Below, piece after piece: positions 45,579 to 55,849 of a stretch of 64,000 nucleotides of DNA (its first letter is position 1; each line of letters opens with the position of its first letter). The notes beneath the pieces were generated by a model that saw nothing but the letters and a program-made list of their open reading frames with translations, was not told where the DNA came from and ran no database searches. Source of the DNA: Cercis canadensis (lineage: Eukaryota > Streptophyta > Magnoliopsida > Fabales > Fabaceae); assembly GCA_003255065.1 (NCBI GenBank), contig QAOA01008668.1, positions 266,183-330,182 on the forward strand. The letters run 5' to 3'. The position numbers and the translations under genes are program-made.

Positions 45579-45870
45579 ATGGGCAGGAAAAAAGATCCCT
45601 TTTGGGATTATGTTGACATATTGAATGACAAGGTGATCAAGTGCAAATTTTGTGGAGACGAATTTGCTGGAGGTGCTTCAAGGATCAAAGGCCATTTATC
45701 TGGGATTAAAAGGAAAGGCATTCATACATGTACTAGAGTTCCTAAGGAAGTTCAAAAAGTAGTATCCTCAACGTTTAATGATTCCAATAAAAGGCCTTGC
45801 AGCAGTGTTAATTCACGTAATCCTGAATTGAATTTCGTTAATTCAAATCTGTCAAGTGATTTATCAAAAG
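45579..45870 (+). other. Exon 1: BED zinc finger
   Basis: The 97 complete codons begin MGRKKDPFWDYVDIL and continue with CKFCGDEFAGGASRIKGHLS and a final HTC. This gives the BED pattern CxxC then HxxxxxHxC-like ligands with the aromatic W at the start. BED fingers bind DNA in transposases; in NLRs (Xa1, Yr5/Yr7 type, poplar BED-NLRs) they act as an integrated domain. A long serine/asparagine linker follows to the donor GTATGC at 45871. Confidence 0.85.
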
Positions 45871-48800
45871 GTATGCATTGATGTAGAGTTGAATTTCAAG
45901 AAACATTAGTGTTATGTGTGACTTTAATACAAATACTTTTTTCCTCTCCTTTTTGGGCTCATTTATCATTATCAATTGCAATATTTACACTAAAAGAATA
46001 TCATTGATCATATCGAGAGAGAGAGAGATAGGGAGGGAGGGAGGGAGGGAGTAATATGATAAATTGCAAGTAAAAGTAAATTTCAGCTTGTCAGAAGATA
46101 ATATAAGAAATTGATTATCTAATAATTTTGGTTTTTAGTTTCAAATTCATTGGCTTTTGATAAAGGTGGCTTCTACGTTACCGGGGCCAAAAGTGGAAAA
46201 NTCTAGGTTACCAGGGGCAAAAGTGGAAAAAAATTTATGGGGAGTTTGGAGTAGAATAAATTTTTAATTTTGATACTATTGCAAAGATCTCAAAAAATTA
46301 AGTCACCCAATTTGGATGAAACGCATACAGGGTGATTCAATTTTTCGAGATCCTTGTAATGGAACCAAAATAAAAAATTTGTTCTACTCCAAAGTCCCAA
46401 TTAAAGGTATTTTTCCGTTTTTACCCCTTAAAATAAGTGGTAGCCTAAGAGTTCCCTTGATAAATGATAGGCGCATTTGACATTTTCAATGCTAGTGGTG
46501 TATATAGTATGCTAGGAGATAATACTTGTGAATCTGTATACATATGTTGCATGTGAAATACAAAGTAGTGAAATATATAATACTAATTCTTATTCACTTT
46601 CATTTCATTATGATTAATTGCCTACACTTTTTATACAACATAATTATTTTACTTTTCAGCAAGTAACTTTATGATGAGCAAGATATTGCAAAAGTTTAAA
46701 ACATTGGAGGTTTAACCTTTACTAAATTGGAGTATTTTTTTTTTTAATATACTAGAAAACTTCTTTCCTGGCTCATTAATTTGCAAATCCTAGCCATATT
46801 TATTTATGAAGTGTTCCTTCTTATTTGGAAATGCCAAGGTTTATCCATTCCCAAAAACAACAGATTTAATAGAAGTGAAGTTTGGAGTATACATCGATGA
46901 TATATGGGGTTGGGTTAATGGAAGATGATGCGTCAGTAACTGAAGTATGGGGAATGAGAGGAATGCCTAAAACAACTTGCTTAATCATATGACAGTATTT
47001 TAGAAAGAGTCGATGCCTTTTGACATGTCAATTAGGACACCGCATCACAGCATTATAGCATCATTCAATTACAAAACCCCATTTCTATGTCATGTGTTCT
47101 ACATGAAACATATGTTTAAGGATGATAAGATAAAAAGTAGTGCTAAGATTACTTTATGCTTTCAAGAGAATAAACAAGGGTATAACTACTTTAGATGATA
47201 TGTATGGAGAATGTAAATCCCTCTAACAAAGGAATGTTTTCTGTTGCAAACAGAAAAAAAGGTTTAATTACTTTACTCAGCAAGAATATACCTTTATATT
47301 TTTTTTTTCCTTTTTTCTTTTTCATTTCAATTCATGATAAAAAGGTAATAAGTGTCAATCTTAGATATTGGAGCCAAAATGATATCTAGTTATATATTAC
47401 AAGAAATTAAGATACTTCACAAATATTTTTACCTAAAATTTTACTAGAGATTCAAGTACTACTCCTAAAATTCCATAAAAAGTTTATATATTTATAAATA
47501 TTTTTCCTAGTTCCTTCCTGATGTATTTTGTTTTATCAGGAAAAGTTGAGCTTTATCCAATGCGGACAAGTATAGATTTTATAGGTACGAAGTTTCAAAG
47601 TTACATTGACAAAATATGGGGTTGGCTAATGAAAGGTGAGGAGTCAGTAATTGGAGTATGTGGAATGGGCGCAATGGGAAAAACAACATTGCTTAAGCAT
47701 ATCTACAACAAGCTTTTAGATACCTTTGTTCAAGTTACATGGGTCAATGTTCCACAAGATTATAGCATCTTTCAATTACAGAAAGAGATTGCTAAGTCAT
47801 TTGATCTGCATGTATTAGATATGGATAGTACGATGAAACTAGCAGCGAGACTATTACACATTTTCAATAAAATGAAGAAATGTATAATTATTTTAGAAGA
47901 TGTGTGGGATGACATTCATCTAGAGAATGTGGGAATTCCTCTTACAAATAGTGGGGTTAGAGTGATTATAGCAAGTCGCTTGTTTGATGTGTGCCGAACC
48001 ATGGGTTGCAAAAAAAATATTCTAAAACTACAGCCTCTCCAAGAAGATGACAGTTTGGATTTGTTTTTCAAGGTTCNCGGAATGGGAAAAACAACATTGC
48101 TTAAGCATATCTACAACAAGCTTTTAGATACCTTTGTTCAAGTTACATGGGTCACTGTTCCACAAGATTATAGCATCTTTCAATTACAGAAAGAGATTGC
48201 TAAGTCATTTGATCTGCATGTAGATAGTACGATGAAACTAGCAGCGAGACTATTACACATTTTCAATAAAATGAAGAAATGTATAATTATTTTAGATGAT
48301 GTGTGGGATGACATTCATCTAGAGAATGTGGGAATTCCTCTTACAAATAGTGGGGTTAGAGTGATTATAGCAAGTCGCTTGTTTGATGTGTGCCGAACCA
48401 TGGGTTGCAAAAAAAATATTCTAAAACTACAGCCTCTCCAAGAAGATGACAGTTTGGATTTGTTTTTCAAGGTTCTTGGAAAACATCAATCACTGCTTCC
48501 TCCTGAAATAAAAGATATTGCACAGTCTATAACAAAGGAATGTAACGGTTTAATCCTTGCAATTGTCATGATGGCAAGATGCATGAGGGGAAAGAAAGAC
48601 ATTAGAAAGTGGAAATATGTTTTGGAAAATCTAAGAAACTCGGAAAAGGGACAAGATGAATTTAAAAAAAGTGTATTTCCAGTGTTAGCATTGAGCTATA
48701 ATCGTTTAAATGATGAAATCTTACAGAAATGCCTTTTACATTGTGCATTATACTTTCAATTTTATGAATGGATCAGCCGAGAAGAATTGATAATGCATTT

Positions 48801-50469
48801 TGTTGATGAGGGATTGATTGATGGAAAGAAGAGTTTGGAAGCTCAGTTTGATGAAGGTCACATCATATTGAATAAACTTATAAACAGTAATTTGTTGTTA
48901 GAAAAAGATGAGTGGTCTGTTGATGTTCACAGATTGGTTTGGGCCATGGCAGTCGGCATTGCAAATGAGAGTGAAGGTTACATGGTGAAAATTAGTGAAG
49001 ACTTAGGAGAGGTACCACGAAAGAAAGACTGGAAAGAGAGCCTGCAAAAAGTTAGGTTGACCATAGAAGAAATTCCATCAGGCACATCACCTAAGTGTCC
49101 TAAACTTTCAACCTTGCTTTTATGTAAATGCAGTCCCCTCGAACTCATCCCAGATAGTTTTTTCATCAACATGCCTTCTCTAAAAGTACTCAACTTATCA
49201 TATTGTGATGGGATTGAGCATCTGCCCGAGTCTGTTTCTAACTTGGAGTCCCTCACTGCCTTATTGTTTTGTGGTTGTTCATCATTGAACTATGTACCTT
49301 CATTAGCAAAGCTACAAAAATTAAGGAGGTTGGACCTTTCTTGTACTGCAATTACTGAACTACCTCTGGGTTTGGAAACCCTAATCAATCTTAGATGCCT
49401 CAATCTTGGAGGAACTGAAGAATTGATAATGTCACCAGCTTCAGTGATACCCAATTTGACCAATCTTCAAGTCCTCTTACTTGAACTGAATACAAAATCA
49501 ACGGATGTGCAAGCAGATGATCTGGAAAGGCTGAAAGTGCTGGAAATTATTTCGGCCAGCTTCAGTGATGGAAACGAATTCAATGCCTATGTGAGAGGAA
49601 TAATAAGGAGGAAGTTTAAAAATCGTGGACTCAGAAGCTACTTTCTTCAATTGCTGGGAAAGCCACGTGAATTTGTGTTTAATAATAAGGAGGAAGTTTA
49701 CTGCAGTAATAGAACCTTACTGTTTGAGGGTATTGGAAATACTGACGATCTGCTGCTCCCAGTAGACATGAATAAGCTGCTAATAAAACAGTGTGAAGAA
49801 TGGAGAAGCTTATGTGATGTTTTATCATTTGATGATAAAAACAATACCAAGTGTTGCAACATTTCGTACTGCGAAATTAAAAGATGCCATAAGCTTGAGA
49901 AAGTATTTTGTTTATCTAGTTTTTGCTCCTTCTGCAAATTGGTCACAAGTTTTGAAACCTTGAAACTTGAATCACTAGAAAGCTTAAGTATCCTGTGCGA
50001 CGAAACTACCATGCCAGCCACAGCATCATGGGGCCGATTTTCTTCTCTTAGATATCTTCATGTTTATGAATGCCACCGCATGAAGACGCTGCTGACACAT
50101 GGAATGACAAGACACCTCCAAAACTTGGAGACTTTACATGCTTACTATTGCGATGCAATGGAAGAAATATTTTCATCAGAAAGGATCAGTGATAGTACTG
50201 ATCTATTTTCATCAGAAACAGGAACAGGAAGGAACAACCAAGAGGAAAAAGTAGCAGATGCACTGCACATTCATCATAGTCATGGTACCAGGATCGAACT
50301 TCCCAAATTAAAGAAAGTGTATTTGAACTATCTCCCACGACTGAACAGCGTATACAAAGGGACCTTGGCCTCCTGCTATTCTCTCAAATATTTTGATATT
50401 GATAATTGTCCAAATTTGAAAGAGGTCCCTCAAATACAGCCTCCTTTTCAGATATCTGGATTCCTCTAG
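45579..50469 (+). CDS. BED zinc-finger NB-ARC-LRR immune receptor (BED-NLR)
   Basis: This is an intracellular immune receptor that senses pathogen effectors, with an ATP/ADP-switching NB-ARC domain. Exon 1 (45579-45870) encodes a BED zinc finger and exon 2 (47540-50469) the NB-ARC and LRRs. The join is phase 1 on both sides (SKG-KVELYPM) and keeps the frame. NB-ARC motifs: P-loop GMGAMGKTTLLKHI, RNBS-A FVQVTWVNVPQDYSIFQLQ, kinase-2 IIILDDVWDD (second copy), RNBS-B VRVIIASRLFDV, a GLPL variant CNGLILAIVMMA, and MHD replaced by VHRLVWAMA. LRRs run from about 49090 to the stop, ending PQIQPPFQISGFL. The first half of NB-ARC occurs twice around an N at 48077, almost certainly an unmerged overlap; without it the protein would be roughly 940 residues. 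The family resembles At4g27190-like and poplar BED-NLRs. Function in the plant is inferred. Confidence 0.85.
46029..46052. repeat. (GGGA)n microsatellite
   Basis: Six or so units of ggga, preceded by a short (GA)n run, in intron 1. Confidence 0.9.
46168..46450. mobile_element. Foldback MITE in intron 1
   Basis: The left half from 46204 (taggttaccaggggcaaaag, then ggagtttggagtagaataaa, then gcaaagatctcaaaaaatt) is the inverted complement of the right half (aatttttcgagatccttg, then ttgttctactccaaagtccc, then tttttaccccttaaaataag, ending ggtagccta). The arms are over 100 bases each around a loop of about 40. An N at 46201 splits off a second, shorter copy of the left terminus (46171-46200), probably an unmerged contig overlap. 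Non-coding. Confidence 0.8.
46835..47080 (+). pseudogene. NLR relic C inside intron 1
   Basis: A decayed copy of the beginning of exon 2: gatatatggggttgggttaa matches aaatatggggttggctaatg of the gene, then 'ggaatgagaggaatgcctaa' with aacaac corresponds to the P-loop, and 'cattatagcatcattcaatt' to the RNBS-A coding stretch. Stops and shifts throughout. It suggests that the NB-ARC exon was once tandemly duplicated and that the upstream copy died. Confidence 0.75.
47540..50469 (+). other. Exon 2: NB-ARC and LRR
   Basis: A single long exon. P-loop at about 47665 and again about 48079, GLPL-like box near 48541, RNBS-D-like CLLHCALYFQF near 48730, MHD-equivalent at 48925, LRRs from about 49090. 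LRR repeats near 49170-49420 are regular (MPSLKVLNLSYC; LESLTALLFCGCSSLNYVPS; LQKLRRLDLSCTAITELPLG) and those near the end are longer and irregular. Confidence 0.85.
47675..48480. repeat. Twofold NB-ARC half around a single N
   Basis: About 400 bases starting at the P-loop occur twice, spaced 408 at the left and 399 at the right because of a 9-base indel (the codons for Leu-Asp-Met). Otherwise they differ at very few sites, two of which change residues (N/T in WVNVP/WVTVP and E/D in LEDVW/LDDVW). The join is an isolated N at 48077. This is what two allelic contig ends set side by side would look like. Confidence 0.85.
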
Positions 50470-51285
50470 TGAGATAATGCTTCATCAGCTGGGGAATTAT
50501 CCAATTAATCTTAATTTTTTGTAGGTATGCTTGCTTTTAATCTGCTTCATAATAATTTTCATAATTGAATTGATTGCACCATAAAAACTTCGTCTTTTCC
50601 AGTTTTGTTCAACCGGCAGAAGTAGGATTAACTTATATATTAAAATATATTCCAATTTACTCAGCTTTTGAATGTCATATTCATCACAGGCTGCAGGGTT
50701 CACCTAGTCAGACTGCTTGGCACTTGCCCTGTGGAAAAACTTGGGATGCTTGAGCTGTCTCAAGAAGTCTGTTGAAATGAGGAGAGAGCTACTAGGTAAG
50801 GGATTACACTAACAGGACATCATTTGCAGCTTTCTCCCCTTGCCTGAAAGAAATCAAATTCCAAAGGATGAAAGGGAATATTTGAGGGAAGAATTCAATC
50901 TACTCTTATGCACTTGTGGGAATGGGACAGTTGAGTGGCCGGCCGAAGCAATCTTTTCCGTTGCAATGAAGAACTGAACTAAAAGGAGCTCTGCAATTTG
51001 GTGGGAAAAGAATTTCGAGGAAAGTGAGTGGGATAACTGGGACTAAGACAAGAAGATGAATGTTGACAAGGAAGGTCTAGTTTGTTGGCCTTGCTCCCAG
51101 GTGGGAATCTATAAAGTAAATTAGCATTTTGATTCACTTGTTTTATTGGATGTGCAACAGGCCATGGACTTCGTTTCTTTCAAACATTTTCTTACAGCCT
51201 GTTAGGAATTCTTGAATTTGTATAATTGACTTGATTTATAAATGAATTATTGCATGAAACTCCTTAGGTGCTTGACAGAAAAATA
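50470..51285 (+). other. 3' region of the BED-NLR gene with LRR-tail-like remnants
   Basis: After the stop at 50467-50469 there is sequence reminiscent of the terminal exons of related NLRs. CLKEIKF-like codons lie near 50837, and a short frame ending SSAIWWEKNFEESEWDNWD and a stop at about 50987-51046 has the acidic, Trp-rich pattern (WWE...EWDN) usual at the C-terminus of this subfamily. Whether it is spliced onto the gene or is a decayed tail is not decided by sequence alone. Confidence 0.45.
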
Positions 51286-54200
51286 GGGAACAAAGGTCAC
51301 GGTTCTTCTTCAATACGTTGAAACAAATGACATGACCGTGGACCAGGTGAGAGGGCAGCTAGAAACACACCAAATGATGTTGTTTGAGAAGAAAAATAGA
51401 CTAGAAGATCACAAGAAGAAGAGTCTAGCTCTTGCAAAACCATTTCTCCTACAAAAGAACTAGTTTCTAGTGATGAAGATGTAGCTCTAATTTTAAGGAA
51501 ATTTCTTCAGCAAATAAAAAGGAAAAATGATAGAAAGAAATTCCAACCCATAGACATTAAAGGTGAAACCAACAAAGAGCCAATCATTTGCTACGAATAC
51601 AAGAAACTTGGACACATCAAACCGGATTGTCCAAATCTCAAAAAGAAGAAGTTCTATAGAAGAGAGAAGAAAAAGGCTATGATTGCTTCATGGAGTGATG
51701 TTGACTCAGCTTCAAACAATGACAACTTCGATGAAGAAAATATAGCAAACTTCAGTTTCATGACAAATACAGATAAGGTGAGTGATTCTGAAACTGAACT
51801 AGGTCATTCTCCTTCTTATGAAGAGCTAAATCAAGCTTTTGACGATCTAGCTTTTGACTATGAAAAGAGGCTTGCAAAGATAAAAGCTCTTAAGAAAATA
51901 GTCAAAGAGCATATTAATGAAATTAGTTTGCTTAAGAAAGAAAGTTCTAAATTATGTCAAAAGTTTCAGATTCTACAGAATGAAAATGACTTTTTAAAGA
52001 AAAATCAACTTCTTACTCCTTCTACTCTTAAAGAAAACAATGATTTGAAAAAGAAAGTGCATGATCTGTCAAAGGATCTAGCAAAGTTTGTTCAAGGGCA
52101 TAGTAACTTGAATGCTTTGCTAGGGAGATAGAGAGTTGGACAAGACAAAGTAGGTTTGGAATATAATGAATCTTAACCTACAAAGTTATCTAGAAACTTC
52201 TCTGTCAAAGAACCAGCTCCTCATTCTACTTCTAGAAACTCTTTTTTAAAAGTTTTGGGCTCTCAATCTTCTTTAAGAAAAACATCCTTGTATTGCAGTA
52301 ATATAGGACATGTTATATTTAATTGTGGTTTCAAGAAATTATGTTTAGCAAAGAAAATGATTTGGGTATCTAAGAGTACCTATGGCACTAACAACCAAGG
52401 ACCCAAAACAGTTTGGGTACCTAAGACCTACTAAACTCCTTTGCAGGTATGCTTTAAAGCCAAAAGTGACTTTTGGTAATTAGAAAGCAACTACTCCAAA
52501 CATATGACTAGAGATCTGACCAAGTTCACTTCCATAAAAAAGAAAGACATGTGAGACATCACTTTTGGAGATAATGACAAAAGGAGAATTGTAGGAGTTG
52601 GTAAAGTTGGTATGAATAACTCCTTCACTCTTGAAAATGTTTATTTAGTAGAGGGTTTGATGCATAATCTTTTAAGCATAAGTCAACTCTGTGACAAAGA
52701 TCACAAAGTCGTTTTTGAATCATCTCATTGCATTATTCATGAACAGCATAGTTATAAAGTTTTGTTTGTAGGTCATAGAAGCTCAAATGTGTATGTGGTA
52801 TCCAAATAGGGACTAGATTTTAAACATGAAACTTGTTTTTCATCCCAAAGCAAAAACTATTGGTTGTGGCATAGAAGGCTTGGCCATGTAAATTTCAAAC
52901 TACTTTCTAAATTGGCCAAACAAGAACTGGTTCTTGGTCTTCCAAAATTAGATTTTTGAAAAAGATAAAGTATGCTGAGCCTATCAGAGGCAAGCAAACT
53001 AAGTCATCCTTCAAGTCTAAAATGGAGTTATCCACTTCTAGGCCACTCCAGCTGCTTCATATGAACCTCTTTGGACCCTCACTCACAACTAGCTTAAATG
53101 GTAAAAAGTATGGATTTGTAATAGTTGATGACTATTTAAGATTCACATGGGTATACTTTCTCTCTCAAAAGGATGAAATGTTTATTGTTTTTGAAAGATT
53201 TTGCAAGAAAGTCCAAAATGAAAAAGGCTTTGTTATCTCTTCCATAAGAAGTAATCATGGTGGAGAGTTTGAAAACAAGTTTTTTGAATTGTTTTTTGTG
53301 AAAACCATGGTATTCATCATAACTTCTCTTATCCTAAGACTCCTCAACAAAACAAGGTAGTTGAGAGCAAAAACATGACATAGATGAAATGGGGAGAACT
53401 ATGTTAACTGAGAATGATTTAACCAAGTATTTATGGGTAGAAGTTGTAAATATAGCTTGTTATATCTTGAACAGATGTTTGATAAGACCAGTTTTGAAGA
53501 AAACTCCTTATGAGTTGTGGAAATGGAGAAAGCCTAATGTGAGTTACTTCCATGCCTTTGGCTGCAAGTGTTTCATCCTGAATAATGGTAAGGAACATTT
53601 AGGTAAATTTGATTCAAAATCAAATGAAGGTATTTTTCTAGGTTATTCATCATCTAGTAAAGCATATAGAGTATTCAATAAGAAAACACTTTGTGTAGAA
53701 GAGTCAATGCATGTTATTTTTTATGAACCTAAACTTGAAGATGATGAATTAGCATAGGAAATCGACATACTTACTGATGCATAAAAGAAATAAGAACAGG
53801 AAGAAAATACAAAATAGTCAGATTAAGAAGAAGTAATTCTGAAATAAGCTCCACAACAAAATGACAAGGAGTTTCTTCCAAAGGAAACTCGAACTACTAA
53901 CAATCATCCTATTATTAATGTGATTGGTGATCCAAACAGAGGAATCAACACTCGTGCTTCTCTTAGAGATTACCATGTCAACCTGGCATTCCTCTATTTT
54001 ATTGAGCCATCAACATTAATGATGCATTACAAGATGAAGCTTGGATAATAGCAATGCAAGATGAGCTAAACTAGTTTGAAAGAAACAAAGTATGGACGCT
54101 TTGTACCTCAACCAGAAAATGTCAGCATAATTGGTACAAACTGGGTATTTCGAAACAACCCAGATGAAAATGGAAATGGTATAAGAAATAAAGCTAGATT

Positions 54201-55849
54201 GGTAGCACAATGGTATAATCAACAAGAAGGTATTGATTTTGAAGAAACCTTTTCTCTTGTAGCTAGATTAAAAGCTATTAGAATACTTATTGCTTTTGCA
54301 TGCTTTAAGGATTTCAAACTCTTTCAAATAGATGTGAAAAGTGCTTTCTTAAATGGTTTTATAAATGAGGTATGTCTAAAGCAACCTCCCGATTTTGAAA
54401 GCTTAGATTATCCAAACCATGTTTAGAAACTCTCCAAAGCTCTTTATGGTCTTAAACAAGCTCCTAAAGTTTGGTATGACAGACTTAGTGAGTTTCTTTT
54501 GGAAAATTATTTTAAAAGAGGAAAAGAATACCACTCTTTTCACTAAGTATGTAAAGCATGATGTTCTTCTTGTTCAAATTTACGTACATGATATTATCTT
54601 TGGATTTACTAATGAGCTTTTATGCAAGGAGTTTGAAAAACTAATAAAAGGAGAATTTGAAATGAGCATGATGGGTGAGCTAACCTTCTTCCTCGGGTTT
54701 CAAGTAAAGCAAACTTCTAAAGGCATCTTCTTAAACCAATCTAAGTATACAAAGGTGCTATTTAAGAACTTTGGTATGAGAAATGCAAAAGGTATAACTA
54801 CTCCTATAAGCCTTTCAACCAAATTAGATTTTGATGAAAAAGGTAAACCAGTTTGTCAGAAAAGGTATAGAGGTATGGTTGGTTCTCTACTCTATCTAAC
54901 TACCAGTAGACTTGATATCATGTTTAGTGTATGTACTTGTGCTAGATATCAAGTTGCTCCAAAAGAATCTCATCTTAATGCTGTAAAAAAGGATCCTTAG
55001 ATACTTGGCAACTACTTCTAACGTTAGTTTGTGTTTTAGCAAAATAGGGTATTTTGAACTAGTTGCCTATACAAATTCTCATTATGGTGGCTGCTCCATT
55101 GACTGAAAAAGCACCAGTGGAGGTTGTTAATTCTTGGGCAATGCTTTGGTGTCATGGTATTGTAAGACACAACATGTAGTTGCTCAATCTACAGCTGAAG
55201 CTAAGTATATGGCAGCTGGAAATTGTTGCTTTCAAGTGTTATGGATGAAGCAACAACTAGTTGATTATGGCATAAAACTAAATCATATTCCCTCATTGTG
55301 TGACAACATAGTGATATAAACATTGCCAAGAATCATGTTCAACATTCGAGAACCAAACACATTGATACCAAGCATCATTTCATCAGGGATCATGTATTCA
55401 AAGGAGATATTGAATTATCATTCATCAATACCGAGGATCAACTAGCTAACATATTCACCAAGCCTTTGGCAGATGATATGTATTGTTTTCTAAGATCTGA
55501 GCTTGTGGTGGTAAGCATGTCATAAATTTATTTCTTATACATGCATATTAATATTCTTCAGGACTGTCTTCGTTAAATTGATTAATATATGTTATGAAGT
55601 TTGGCAAAGTTGTTGAGACTTTCAGGGAATTCATGTTCGAGCTAGTTCTTAAAATTGGTTCTTGGTGTGCTTATTCCTACCTAGTTGGACTTTTTATTAA
55701 CCCAATTTCATAACAGGTTCCTTCTTTGCATGTTAGGCCTATTGTCTTTGGACCTTTAACTAAAACCGGTTACCCATTGAGCAATGTGCACCGTTTCATT
55801 AAACTACCTCCTCTCTTCACCTGCAAAACGTTAGCATTTTGCTAGCTGA

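Larger units (their letters stand above)
45871..47539 (+). other. Intron 1 of the BED-NLR gene
   Basis: Donor aaaag-GTATGC, acceptor ttgttttatcag-GA. It is 1669 bp and contains a (GGGA)n run (46029-46050), a foldback MITE (46168-46450) and an NLR exon relic (46835-47080). The small ATG frame starting at 47521 lies across the acceptor and is not the real start. Confidence 0.75.
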
